64,000 bases of DNA from Streptomyces cellulosae (GCF_000721105.1 NZ_JOEV01000023.1:62001-126000); one strand, 5' to 3'; positions 25,244 through 34,301 are shown, numbered from the stretch's first letter. The notes: generated by a model not told the origin, from the letters alone. Made by a program: numbers and translations.

Positions 25244-26551
25244 ATGAACACCGCTCACCCCCGCCCCAACAGCGCACCAGCCTTTTGGCGGCGATGCCTT
25301 CGGATGCCGATCGGCATCCAGTCGGTCATCGCCGTCGGCCTCGGCGCCCTCATCGGATCCCTCGCCCCGTCCGCGGGCGAGCAGATGAAGATCCTCGGAG
25401 ACGTATTCCTGAACCTGGTGCAGGTCGTCGTCCTGCCTCTGGTCTTCCCGCTCATCGTGCTGGGCATCGCCCGTATGGAGTCGGTCAAGAAGGTCGGCCG
25501 GATCGCCGGCAAAGCCATCCTCTACTTCGAGATCGTCACCACCGTCGTGCTGCTGATCGCGGTGGGGCTGGCCAAGCTCACGGGGATCGGCAAGGGCGCC
25601 CCCGTTCATGGGGCCGACGCCAAGGACCTGGACGGTCTGAGCCAGGGCATCGACTTCCACGAACTGGTCCTGCACGCCGTACCGAAGAACATCTTCGCCG
25701 CGTTCGGCCAAGGCAACCTGCTCGGTGCGATCGTCTTCGCCATCCTCGTGGGCGTCGCCATGGCCGCGATCGGGGAGAAGTCCGAGCCCTTCGCCTCCGT
25801 CCTGGAGTCCGTCGCCGCGGTGATGTTCAAGGTCGTCGGATACGTCATCCGGGTCGCGCCGCTGGGCGTGCTCGGCTTCATCTCGTACGACGTCGCGTAC
25901 TACGGCTTCGGCAACCTGCGCAGCCTGCTGGGCTTCATCGCCGTGGTCTACGCCGGCCTGGCCATCGTCGTCGGCGTCCTCTTCCCGCTCATCGCCACGA
26001 TCTACCGCATCCGCTACGTCGAACTGCTCAAGTCCATCGCCGGGCTCGCCGGGATCGCCTTCGTCACCCGCAGCTCCGAATCGGTGCTTGCGCCCCTGAT
26101 GGGCAAGCTTGAGGCGTTCGGCGTCAGCCGGTCCACGACCTCCTTCGTCGTCCCGCTCGGCTACTCCTTCAACACCGACGGCTCAGTCCGCTACCAGGCC
26201 GCCGCCCTCGTATTCCTCGCCAACGCCTACGGCGCCGACACCTCCCTGCCCGCCCTGCTGCTCATGGTCGGCGTGCTGGTGATCCTCTCCAAGGGCATGG
26301 CCGGCGTCGCCTCCGCCTCGATCGTCGTCCTCATCGCCGCCGGGAACTCCATCGGCCTGCCCGCCGAGGGCATCGCCCTGCTCCTCGGCGTCGACTTCAT
26401 CGTCGACATGGCCCGCACCGGTGTGAACGTTATCGGCAACTCCCTTGCGGCCGCGGTCGTCGACAGCTCCGAGAAGCGGCGCGAGGCCAAACACGGCAGC
26501 CGCGAACACCCCCACACCCTGGCCATTCTCCAGAAGGAAACCGCACAGTGA
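25244..26551 (+). CDS. Dicarboxylate/amino acid:cation symporter (DAACS/GltP family)
   Basis: A 435-residue inner-membrane carrier with about eight hydrophobic segments and two re-entrant hairpins. IGIQSVIAVGLGALIGSLAP is the first segment, FLNLVQVVVLPLVFPLIVLG the second. The transport core is TRSSESVLAPLMGKLEAFGV (serine-rich hairpin 1), PLGYSFNTDGSVRYQA (the NTDGS cation motif) and VDFIVDMARTGVNVIGNSLA (substrate-binding Asp/Arg/Asn). AGGAG is 5 nt before the ATG. Likely substrates are aspartate, fumarate or succinate, in keeping with aspA and the racemase. Its stop overlaps the racemase start. Confidence 0.92.
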   Translation: MNTAHPRPNSAPAFWRRCLRMPIGIQSVIAVGLGALIGSLAPSAGEQMKILGDVFLNLVQVVVLPLVFPLIVLGIARMESVKKVGRIAGKAILYFEIVTTVVLLIAVGLAKLTGIGKGAPVHGADAKDLDGLSQGIDFHELVLHAVPKNIFAAFGQGNLLGAIVFAILVGVAMAAIGEKSEPFASVLESVAAVMFKVVGYVIRVAPLGVLGFISYDVAYYGFGNLRSLLGFIAVVYAGLAIVVGVLFPLIATIYRIRYVELLKSIAGLAGIAFVTRSSESVLAPLMGKLEAFGVSRSTTSFVVPLGYSFNTDGSVRYQAAALVFLANAYGADTSLPALLLMVGVLVILSKGMAGVASASIVVLIAAGNSIGLPAEGIALLLGVDFIVDMARTGVNVIGNSLAAAVVDSSEKRREAKHGSREHPHTLAILQKETAQ

Positions 26552-27282
26552 CAATCGGCACCCGCACGGCCACCGGCGAGATCATCGGTATCCTCGGCGG
26601 CATGGGCCCGGCGGCCACCGCCGACTTCTACGCCAAGCTCGTCGCGGCCACCCCAGGTACCAGCGACCAGAGTCATCTCCGTACGGTCATCTGGTCCGAC
26701 CCCACCATCCCCGACCGCACCGAGGCCCTGCTGGGTGATGGACCCGACCCCACCCCCTGGCTCCTCGACGGCAGCCGCGTACTTCGCGAGGCCGGCGCCA
26801 CCGTCATCGCCATCCCCTGCAACACCGCCCACGCCTTCGTCCCGCGCATCGCCGACCACATCGGCCTGCCCATCGTCCACATGATCGGCGAGGTCGCCCG
26901 ACACCTCACCAGCCTGAGCCCTCGCATCCATACCGTGGGACTGCTCGCCACCACCGGCACCGTGCGCGCGGGCCTGTACCAGGAGTGGCTGGACCGCTCC
27001 GGCATCCGTCTCGTGCTCCCCGACATCGACGGCCAGGACCGCGAGGTCATGACCGCCATTCATGCGGTGAAGGCGGGCACTCACGACGACAGGACGACCG
27101 CGCTCCTGACACGCGCCGCTGGACGCCTCACCGAACAGGGCGCCCAGGCGGTCGTCGCCGGGTGCACGGAAATCCCCCTCGGCCTCCCCGTCGACGCCGT
27201 CGAGGTCCCCGTCGTCGACCCGGCGCTCGTCCTGGCCCGGGCACTGGTCCACCGGGCCACGGCTGAGAACACGGCCGCATAG
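26548..27282 (+). CDS. Aspartate/glutamate racemase family protein
   Basis: A 244-residue cofactor-independent racemase of the aspartate racemase (YgeA-like) group. GEIIGILGGMGPAATADFYA is the N-terminal phosphate/loop motif. The two catalytic cysteines are Cys91 in IAIPCNTAHAF and Cys206 in VVAGCTEIPLGL. It starts at GTG within the last codons of the symporter (GTGA overlap), so the two are translationally coupled. In this setting it would interconvert D- and L-aspartate, allowing imported D-aspartate to feed the aspartase (inference). Confidence 0.9.
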   Translation: MTIGTRTATGEIIGILGGMGPAATADFYAKLVAATPGTSDQSHLRTVIWSDPTIPDRTEALLGDGPDPTPWLLDGSRVLREAGATVIAIPCNTAHAFVPRIADHIGLPIVHMIGEVARHLTSLSPRIHTVGLLATTGTVRAGLYQEWLDRSGIRLVLPDIDGQDREVMTAIHAVKAGTHDDRTTALLTRAAGRLTEQGAQAVVAGCTEIPLGLPVDAVEVPVVDPALVLARALVHRATAENTAA

Positions 27283-27313
27283 GAAGGGAAAGGGCGATAG
27301 GAAGAAGGGCGAT

Positions 27314-27330
27314 GTACTGTACGCAATATG
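27314..27330. promoter_or_regulatory. Probable autoregulatory GntR operator
   Basis: GTACTGTACGCAATATG overlaps the start codon of the GntR gene and shares GTACGCA-N-TAT with the site in the aspA/symporter gap. Its position suggests autorepression. Confidence 0.55.
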
Positions 27331-28014
27331 TCACTCGACCAGCCAGTCTCTCGCCGCCTCCTCAGTGACGAGGTGTTCCACCGGCTGCGCGACTCCATCG
27401 TGCGTGGCGAACTCGTCCCGGGCGAGAAGGTCAAGGACGGCGAGCTCGCCGAGCGACTCGGGCTCAGCCGCACGCCGGTGCGGGAGGCGCTCGCCCGGCT
27501 CGCCGACATCGGTCTGGTCGAGGCCAAGCCCGGTGTCTACACCCGCATCACCACGGTCAACCGCCGTGATGCGGAGAAGACCCTCGCCGTCCTGCGCTCC
27601 CTCGACCAACTTGCCATCGAGACAGCCGTCCCGCTCATGACCGAGCAGGACTTCGGGCGCATGCGCGAGGCCAACCGCGACTTCGAACGGGCCGTCGCCG
27701 CCAACGACACCACCGCCGCGCTGGGCGCCGACGACCGCTTCCACGGCATCCCCATCGCCGCCGCGGACAACCCCGTACTCAGCCGAATCGTCGAGCAGCT
27801 CCACCCGCAGATCCACCGCATCCTCTACCGCAAGTTCTCCACCCTCCTCGGCGGCCGCAACACCATCGAGCACCACGACGAACTCATCGCCATCTGCGCC
27901 GGCGGCGACGCCCGCGCCGCCGCCGAACTCTCCGGACGGCACTGGTCCGAGCTCGGCGGACACATCAACGAACTCTTCGACACCAACCAGTTCGCGGAGG
28001 CGGCCACCGCCTAG
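27328..28014 (+). CDS. GntR-family regulator (FadR/FCD type)
   Basis: A 228-residue regulator. The winged helix spans residues ~8-75: SDEVFHRLRDSIVRGELVPG, EKVKDGELAERLGLSRTPVR, EALARLADIGLVEAKPG. The all-helical FCD effector domain follows, with metal-ligand-type residues in ADDRFHGIPIAAADNPVL, HPQIHRILYRKFSTLL and NTIEHHDELIAICAGGDARA. FCD regulators often sense dicarboxylates or amino acids, which suits the adjoining aspartate genes 46 bp upstream. Confidence 0.92.
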   Translation: MSLDQPVSRRLLSDEVFHRLRDSIVRGELVPGEKVKDGELAERLGLSRTPVREALARLADIGLVEAKPGVYTRITTVNRRDAEKTLAVLRSLDQLAIETAVPLMTEQDFGRMREANRDFERAVAANDTTAALGADDRFHGIPIAAADNPVLSRIVEQLHPQIHRILYRKFSTLLGGRNTIEHHDELIAICAGGDARAAAELSGRHWSELGGHINELFDTNQFAEAATA

Positions 28015-28025
28015 AGACCAGCCTG

Positions 28026-28300
28026 TTGAGGATCTCGACAGGAGGAGCACGGGCGTCACGGCTGCTGTGTCGCCGACCTGGTCCGATTCCGGGGCGTCAC
28101 GCCTGCGATTACAAAGCCGCCCGGAAACCGTCCCCTGACGCGAGACCACAAGCTGTCTTTGCCCGCCTCAAGAACTGGCGCGTCCTCGGCAAGGTGCGCA
28201 CCGACCCCGCCTGGGCGACCGCCCTGGTCAGGACCGTGCTGGTCCTCACGAATCACGAAGTCGCCCGATGACCGACGATCTTCACCAAAGTCACCTGCCA
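28026..28300 (+). pseudogene. IS5-type transposase C-terminal fragment, copy 2
   Basis: AVFARLKNWRVLGKVRTDPA, WATALVRTVLVLTNHEVAR-stop. The FARLKNWRVL block is the end of a DDE (IS5-like) transposase where a terminal Glu normally sits just upstream. The last ~115 bp, including the sequence beyond the stop, are paralogous to 21907-22021. Confidence 0.6.
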
Positions 28301-28450
28301 GCGACCAGCGCGAGCATCTCGATGCCCACGCACACCAGCGCTGTGACCAGCAACTTCAGCAGCTTGCACACCTCCCATTCTGGGAGGGGACGGGTCGTAC
28401 GACCTGTAAGCTTGACATTTATCGTCCAGCGCCGAGGTCTTGCTTGGACG
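28301..28450. other. Short gap, no gene seen
   Basis: AT-richer than the surroundings around 28410-28425 (AAGCTTGACATTTATC), which could be a promoter remnant. Nothing else. Confidence 0.3.
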
Positions 28451-28927
28451 TCAGTCCCACGCGTTGAAGAGCACTCCGCCCAAGGTAGTGATGCCGTAGA
28501 AGCGAACTTCGCGCCATTCGCCCTGGTTTAGGGACGAGGTGTCGATGTCCGAGAGCGGCAGAGTGAGCTGCGCGCGATCAAGCACTACAAACCCCAGGTC
28601 GGTAAAGGCATGGGCCCACGGTGGCGGTGCGAGGAACTCCTCGGTGTACCAGCCCCGGCGTTCCTGAGCGAATGCGATCCAGGGGTGGTAGGCGTGACAC
28701 AGGATGACGTACTCGCCTGTGCCCTTGAAGACCGTCGCGGTGTGAAACGTACGAGGGTACGTCTGTTCCTCTATCTCCCCCACATGACCTTTGGCCACCC
28801 GGGCGGCTGCATACAGCGCTGCCCGGAACGTCCGCTGGTCGGTTTCCGGTAGTGGCCCGTCCTTCGGCTGGAAGAAGCCTGTGGCGCCTCGCGGCAGTCT
28901 GAACGCTGCGTCCTTGTCTACGGCCAT
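28451..28927 (-). CDS. Intact protein of unknown family
   Basis: A 158-residue protein with AAGGGG just before its ATG at 28927 (MAVDKDAAFRLPRGATGFF). Distinct elements are QPKDGPLPETDQRTFRAALY, YPRTFHTATVFKGTGEYVIL, CHAYHPWIAFAQERRGWYTE, EFLAPPPWAHAFTDLGFVVL and GEWREVRFYGITTLGGVLFN. There is no signal peptide or transmembrane segment, and the composition is that of a soluble alpha/beta domain. The same reading frame is open into the transposase remnant upstream, but the ribosome site and the break in homology support a separate start. I recognise no family; the short acidic DID and aromatic patches resemble small immunity-type proteins only superficially. Confidence 0.6.
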   Translation of the reverse strand: MAVDKDAAFRLPRGATGFFQPKDGPLPETDQRTFRAALYAAARVAKGHVGEIEEQTYPRTFHTATVFKGTGEYVILCHAYHPWIAFAQERRGWYTEEFLAPPPWAHAFTDLGFVVLDRAQLTLPLSDIDTSSLNQGEWREVRFYGITTLGGVLFNAWD

Positions 28928-28988
28928 GTGGCCCCTTCTGCCGAGAAGAAAGCCTGCCGACGTCTCACCTGCGCTCTGAGCTGCTGCT

Positions 28989-30318
28989 TTATGCAGTTCG
29001 CCGAGGCTTCGTCCTCTCTTGTGGTGGGACGGGCGAGTATAGGCCTCGCCCGTGGCGAGGACCCGGCCCACATCGTGACGGATGGCCGGGCGGCGGTTCT
29101 TCGAGCCGGCTGGCCGCCCGGGACCGGGACGCATCGGTTTGGGCGCAACGGCTGGAGAGCCGGTCTTCGTACGGAGGTGCCTGAACCCCCGCCGAACGCG
29201 GGCGGGTGTGAGTCTGTTCGGTTCGGCCGGCTTCTCCCAGGGCCGCCGCAGGTCTGCAGCGAGCGGACGGGCGAGCCGGAGCTGGGCATAGGCGGCGATC
29301 ACCAGCCAGGTCCACCGGTCAGCCGCCTCCGGACTGCGAAGCTGAGGCTTCGTCCACCCGGGTGTCTGCTTGAACAGACGGAATGTGTGTCCAGGTCGAA
29401 GCGGCGGAGGAAGGACTGCCAGCAGCGGTCCACGTCGTCGGTGGTGGCGCCGGTGCCCGACCACCACAGCCAGACCGGCTTGTTCACCCCGCCGCTGGGC
29501 AGCTTCTCCACGACCAGCCGGATGACGGTGCCTTCGATGATGGGCAGTGGTCCGTCGTGGTTGAGCCAGGCAGCCCGCCGGGTCAGCCTCGGGTGCAGCC
29601 GGTCCCACGCCTGGGCGGTCGCCTTCCCGTCGAGGCGGGTGTCCGTGACCGTCACGGCCTGCTCGGTGCCCCAGGTGACTCGGCCACCGAAGACGAACTC
29701 TCCGCCGTGCTTGGGCGGTCGGCCGCCCTTGGGGCCGTAGACCTGCGGCGGTGCCGGCCGTCGCATGACACGGTCTGAGCGGAGCCGGCCGAGGATCTCG
29801 ACGGGCCGATCATCGAGCAGGTGGGCGATGCGGGGTGCGTCGTATCCGGCGTCCAGGACGACCAGGACTTCGGGATCGCCCGGCTTCCACTGGCCGCGGC
29901 GACGAGTTGCTCGACGACCTCGCGAACCTGGACGGTGGTCACTGCGGCGACATCAGCGCCGGGGTCCAGCCGGACCGCGTCCAGCACTGCCGTCCAGGAC
30001 GTGCGGCCTGTCTCCAGCGCGGCCACGATCGAGTACGGCCAGCCCGGCACCATCTGGTGCTTGCCCTCGCCCCGGCCAAAGGCGTGGCAGAAGGACCGGT
30101 CAGGGCAGGCGTTGGCGTCCGGCCGCAGCCATGGGGAGACGTCCGCAGCCAGCACGATTCGACCGTTTGCCGCCCTGGGTAAGGGGATCGAGGCCAGCGC
30201 ACGACGCAGCCGGGCGAAGTCGATCCGACCCTGGTTGAGGCCGCCATAGAGAGCCCCGTGGCCTCGACGGTGTTCCGGCGCAAGCGCCAGGTCCACCAGC
30301 GTCCGCACCGGCCCGTCC
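28989..30318 (-). pseudogene. DDE transposase (IS701-like, NF041680 type), several frameshifts, 5' truncated
   Basis: Fragments in order on the minus strand: DGPVRTLVDLALAPEHRRGH, GALYGGLNQGRIDFARLRRA, VSPWLRPDANACPDRSFCHA, VPGWPYSIVAALETGRTSWT, then after shifts RRPAPPQVYGPKGGRPPKHG, GTVIRLVVEKLPSGGVNKPV, WLWWSGTGATTDDVDRCWQS, HTFRLFKQTPGWTKPQLRSP, ADRWTWLVIAAYAQLRLARP. The original stop is near 28989 (TKPRRTA). At least three shifts occur (about 29880, 29395 and 29020). The first ~50 residues are missing; at about 30320 the sequence jumps into an aldehyde dehydrogenase gene. Confidence 0.8.
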
Positions 30319-30329
30319 GGCAGGGCGGT

Positions 30330-31402
30330 GAGCAGTTCGGCTACGTGGTCCGCACGGCGGTCGGGGTCGCCGGCCTGATCACCCCGTGGAACACCCCGTT
30401 CATGCTGGAGAGCTGGAAGCTCGCGCCTGCCCTCGCCTCCGGCTGCACGCTCATCCTCAAGCCCGCCGAGTGGACGCCCCTGTCGGCTTCGCTCTGGCCG
30501 GAGATCTGCGCCGAGGCGGGCGTGCCGGCCGGAGTCGCATTGTCCACGGCATCGGCGAGGAGGCCGGCCAGGCCCTCGTCGACCACCCGGACGTGCCGCT
30601 GATCTCCTTCACGGGCTCGACCGACACGGGCCGCCACATCATCCGTTCCTCGGCCGAGCACCTCAAGACCACGTCGATGGAGCTGGGCGGCAAGTCCCCG
30701 GTCGTCGTCTTCGCCGACGCCGACCTCGAGGCGGCCCTGGACTCCGTGGTCTTCGGCGTGTTCTCGCTCAACGGCGAACGCTGCACGGCGGGCTCCCGGG
30801 TGCTCGTCGAGCGTCCGCTGTACGAGGAGTTCACCCGCCGCCTCGCCGAGCGAGCCGACCGGGTCAGGGTCGCCCTGCCCTCCGACCCCGCGACCGAGGT
30901 GGGGGCGCTGGTCCACACGGAGCACTATGAACGCGTCCTGAACTACGTCGAGATCGGCAAGAAGGAGGCCCGGCTGCTGGCGGGCGGCGCCCGCCCGGAC
31001 CACCTCACCGAGGGCAACTACCTCCAGCCGACCGTGTTCGCCGACGTGTCCCGTGACGCCCGTACCTTCCAGGAGGAGATCTTCGGCGCCGTCGTGGCCG
31101 TCGCGCCCTTCGACGACGAGGCGGAGGCGATCGAGTTGGCCAACGCCACCCAGTTCGGCCTGGCCGCGTACATCTGGACCTCGGACCTCAAGCGCGGTCA
31201 CCGCATGGCGCACGCCGTCGAGTCCGGCATGGTCTGGATCAACTCGCACAACGTCCGTGACCTGCGCACCCCCTTCGGTGGTGTGAAGGCTTCCGGCGTC
31301 GGCCGGGAGGGCGGCGCCCACAGCATCGACTTCTACACCGAGTCCAAGATCGTCCACGTCGCCCTCGGCGACGTCCACACCCCACGATTCGGAGCCGTTT
31401 GA
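30330..31402 (+). pseudogene. hpaE: 5-carboxymethyl-2-hydroxymuconate semialdehyde dehydrogenase, truncated and frameshifted
   Basis: The frame starts mid-protein: EQFGYVVRTAVGVAGLITPW, NTPFMLESWKLAPALASGCT, LILKPAEWTPLSASLW. After a shift near 30535 it continues VHGIGEEAGQALVDHPDVPL, ISFTGSTDTGRHIIRSSAEH, TTSMELGGKSPVVVFADADL (catalytic Glu), FSLNGERCTAGSRVLVE (nucleophilic Cys) and TPFGGVKASGVGREGG near the end. About 130 N-terminal residues have been replaced by the transposase remnant. The stop overlaps the next gene's ATG, as in intact homoprotocatechuate (4-hydroxyphenylacetate) catabolic operons. Confidence 0.8.
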
Positions 31403-32405
31403 TGACTGGGACAGCCGCACCGGACGTCGTGCGCTCCGCCCACGCCCAGCTCGCCGTCACCGACCTGGCCAGGGCCCGCTGGTTCTGGGTGGACATGCTC
31501 GGATTCCACGTCCAGTACGAGGACGCCGACTCCCTCTACCTGCGCGGGACCGATGAGCTCACCCATCACTCGCTCGTGCTGCGCACGGGTGAGGTCGCCG
31601 CTCTCGACCACATCTCCTACCGCGTCCGCACCCCTGAGGACGTCGACAAGGCGGAGAAGTTCTTCCGCCGACTCGGCCGTGCCGTCCAGCGGTTGAAGAA
31701 GGGTGAGGGCACGGTCGGAGTCGGAGACGCCGTACGCGTCGTCGATCCGCTCGGCTTCCCGGTCGAGTTCTTCCACGAGATCGAGCGTGGTGAGCGCCTC
31801 ATCCAGCGTTACGACCTCCACCGCGGCGCCCAGATCGCCCTCCTCGACCACTTCAACATCTGCACCCCCGACATCCCCGCCGCCTACGCCCACAACCAGT
31901 CCCTCGGCTTCGGCTGCTCGGAGACCATCGAGGGCGACGAACACGAGCTGTACGCGGCCTGGATGTACCGCAAGCAGACCGTCCACGACGTCGCCTTCAC
32001 CGGCGGGGCCGGCCCCCGCCTGCACCACCTGGGCGTCGCCACCCACGAATCCCACCAGGTGCTACGCACCGCCGACATCTTCGGCGCGCTGCACGAGGAG
32101 AAGCACATCGAGCGCGGGCCCGGCCGACACGGTGTCTCCAACGCCTTCTACGTCTATCTGCGCGATCCCGACGGCCACCGGGTGGAGATCTACACCTCCG
32201 ACTACCACACCGGCGACCCGACCACGAGACGTATCGGTGGAACGTCAACGACGACCGCCGCCGCGACTTCTGGGGCAACGCGGTGATCGAGTCCTGGTAC
32301 AAGGAGGCGACCCCGGTTCTCGACCTCGACGGACGGCAGCAGCCGGTGAGCAGCTCCCTGCTGGACGAGTCCGCCGTCCAGGTCGGCGCCGACGGACTCG
32401 GCTGA
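31402..32405 (+). pseudogene. hpaD: 3,4-dihydroxyphenylacetate 2,3-dioxygenase, C-terminal frameshift
   Basis: VVRSAHAQLAVTDLARARWF, DHISYRVRTPEDVDKAEKFF, LLDHFNICTPDIPAAYAHNQ, RLHHLGVATHESHQVL and GHRVEIYTSDYHTGDP form the two vicinal-oxygen-chelate domains of this extradiol ring-cleavage enzyme (metal ligands His, His, Glu). Near 32219 one base is missing. The conserved tail HETYRWNVNDDRRRDFWGNA and VIESWYKEATPVLDLDG continues in the next frame to a stop at 32405; in the original frame the protein ends at 32286 with an unrelated 20-residue tail. The core domains are intact, so residual activity is conceivable, but the pathway partner hpaE is dead. Confidence 0.82.
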
Positions 32406-32416
32406 CCGCGCGAACA

Positions 32417-32444
32417 GCTCCGGTGCCGCGTGCGGCACCGGAGC
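32417..32444 (+). terminator. Hairpin after hpaD
   Basis: GCTCCGGTGCCGC / GCGGCACCGGAGC with a 2-nt spacer, starting 11 bp after the ancestral hpaD stop. A 13-bp perfect stem without a T-run. Confidence 0.65.
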
Positions 32445-32655
32445 GGCCAGCACGGCGGGGTCAGAGCGCGAATCCGGCCCCGCTGGCCGCCAGAATCTGC
32501 ATCATCCCTGGTCAGCAGCGGTGACTCGACCTCGGAACCGTTCGGGGGCTGCGTCGATTGCCGCGTAACCTGTAAAGGATCAAGGAGCCGCCCAAGGCTT
32601 CGGCTTTCTTGAGACCATTGCCGGGACTGTAAATCGTTCGGTGTAACTCCCGATC

Positions 32656-33240
32656 ATGGAAGATGCATCGATGACCAGTGAGAACGTGGCCGAGGACGAG
32701 GCTGTCGAGTCGGCAGCGGCGGTGTCGACGAAGGCCGTGGACGACAGAGCTGATCGACGAGCTGGTGAGCCGGGCCCAGGCCGAGGGCCTGCGGCTGACG
32801 GGTGAGGCGGGCTGCTGCAGCAGCTGACCAAGCGGCTGCTGGAGTCCGCTCTCGAAGGCGAGATCACCGATCACCTCGGCTATGACAAGCACGATCCGGC
32901 GGGCAAGGACGGCGGCAACTGCCGCAACGGCAAACGCTCCAAGACCGTGCTGACCGACGTGGGACCGGTGGAGATGGCCGTGCCCCGCGACCGGGACGGC
33001 TCCTTCGAGCCGAGGATCGTCAAGAAGCGGCAGAAGCGCTTGACCGGGGTGGACGAGATGGTGATCTCACTGGCCGCGAAGGGCCTGACCACGGGAGAGG
33101 TCCAGGCCCACCTGGCGGAGGACTACGGTGCCGAGGTTTCCCGGCAGACCATCTCCACCATCACCGACAAGGTCCTCGAGGGCATGGCCGAATGGCAGAG
33201 CCGCCCTCTGGACGCCGTCTATCCGGTGGTCTTCATCCCC
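32656..33240 (+). pseudogene. IS256-family transposase, N-terminal part, two frameshifts and truncation
   Basis: Three frames give MTSENVAEDEAVESAA, ELIDELVSRAQAEGLRLTGE, then QQLTKRLLESALEGEITDHL, GYDKHDPAGKDGGNCRNGKR, SKTVLTDVGPVEMAVPRDRD, GSFEPRIVKKRQKRLTGVDE, MVISLAAKGLTTGEVQAHLA and SRQTISTITDKVLEGMAEWQ, ending DAVYPVVFI just before the first catalytic Asp (expected DAIHVK). Shifts lie near 32750 and 32812. Homology stops at about 33240, where an antisense transposase fragment starts. Confidence 0.8.
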
Positions 33241-33242
33241 GC

Positions 33243-33484
33243 CGCCGGGCAATGTCCATCCGACCCGCGGCCAGGGCGTCATACAGCCCGCCGTGTCCGC
33301 GGCGATGCTCGCGCATCAGCGAGAGTTCCACCAGCGAGCGGACCGGGCCGTCCGCACACAGTACGGCGTCGGCCAGCTCGAACAGAGCATCCGAACGCCT
33401 CATCAGACAGGCGTAGAACTCGCCCCGGAAGCAAGGCAGTTCCGCGAACGGTTCCTGCCGGACAGCATGGCGCAACAGACTCAT
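33243..33484 (-). pseudogene. N-terminal fragment of an NF041680-type transposase
   Basis: MSLLRHAVRQEPFAELPCFR, GEFYACLMRRSDALFELADA, VLCADGPVRSLVELSLMREH, RRGHGGLYDALAAGRMDIAR. This is the start of the same transposase family whose C-terminal bulk lies at 29-30.3 kb, but the overlapping residues differ (SLVELSLMREH against TLVDLALAPEH), so they come from two elements. It ends at the junction with IS256. Confidence 0.7.
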
Positions 33485-33623
33485 CCCCACGACCTTCGCG
33501 CTGATCACGTGTATTCCTTGGTCGGAGCACATGGTCAGCCGAAGGCCGCCTGCACATAGGGCAGTTACCGACGCGAGTGATTAAGTACGACGAGCCGTTC
33601 GAGGCCCGAGATTAAAGATCAAG

Positions 33624-33950
33624 CTAGTCCTTCGGGATGCCGAGGGTCTTGTCGGGCCGGCAGTGCTGGCAGGGGTGGTGGAAACCGGGGTCTTTGATGA
33701 GCGCGTACTGGGCTTTGGTGGCGTCGAGAGTGGCGACCGGCTGGCTGATCTTGGGGCAGTCGGCGGCGTGGATGGTCACTCCGACGGCCTGACCCGCGCG
33801 CCGCTCTTGTTCGGTGATGTAGCCGCCGGCCGCCCGGGTCTGCTGTTCGGCCTGTTCGATCTTGCGCTGGGTGTCGCGTAGCTGCCAGCCGAGCCATACC
33901 TCCAGCGTGCGGAGTTTGGCGAGGCGCTCGGCAGGTGGCAGATCGGACAT
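33624..33950 (-). CDS. DUF6233-type protein
   Basis: A 108-residue protein beginning MSDLPPAERLAKLRTLEVWL, GWQLRDTQRKIEQAEQQ (coiled-coil start), then VTIHAADCPKISQPVATLDA, TKAQYALIKDPGFHHPCQHC. Three Cys and a His cluster in the second half (DCP…HHPCQHCRPD) suggest a small zinc site. Such proteins are common on Streptomyces plasmids and integrative elements, with unknown role. The 450 bp upstream contain several copies of the dispersed CGCTCAACCTTCGGTGAGAA motif, which may regulate it. Confidence 0.7.
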   Translation of the reverse strand: MSDLPPAERLAKLRTLEVWLGWQLRDTQRKIEQAEQQTRAAGGYITEQERRAGQAVGVTIHAADCPKISQPVATLDATKAQYALIKDPGFHHPCQHCRPDKTLGIPKD

Positions 33951-34015
33951 GTGTTCGATATTAGGGGGTAGGCTGCACGCCGACCACCCGGGGGCCGAGA
34001 TGATCTCTCGCATCC

Positions 34016-34301
34016 AAGTTTGAGCGGTTCTCACGAAGGCTGGTGACCGGCGGTTTTTCGCACCGAAGGTTAAGCGGGCAGGTCAGAGCGCCGCATTCGG
34101 ACGCCGGGAGAGGGAGGTCGCTACGGCTCCAGGGGCTTGCCTGCCTCTGCCGCCGCCGTCCCGAGACCCTCTGCAGAACCCCGACCTTCTGCATGTCCCT
34201 CGCTCAACGTTCGGTGAGAACACTCAACCTTCCCTGCGAGAGGTCACCCCGCCTCTGACCCGTCGCATCGAAAGCTGAGCGATTCTCACCCGAAGTTTGA
34301 G
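34016..34301. repeat. Cluster of dispersed 20-bp motifs
   Basis: Copies related to CGCTCAACCTTCGGTGAGAA: inverted at 34016-34041 (TTTGAGCGGTTCTCACGAAG), inverted at 34057-34076 (TTCGCACCGAAGGTTAAGCG), a direct pair at 34201-34246 followed by AGGTCA, and inverted at 34271-34301 (CTGAGCGATTCTCACCCGAA). They fill the divergent gap between the DUF6233 gene and the repeat-protein gene at 34407, where operators would be expected. Confidence 0.75.

Noticed and set aside
34016..34301. CRISPR-like array made of the 20-bp motif
   Set aside because: Copies are in both orientations with irregular distances, no cas genes nearby.
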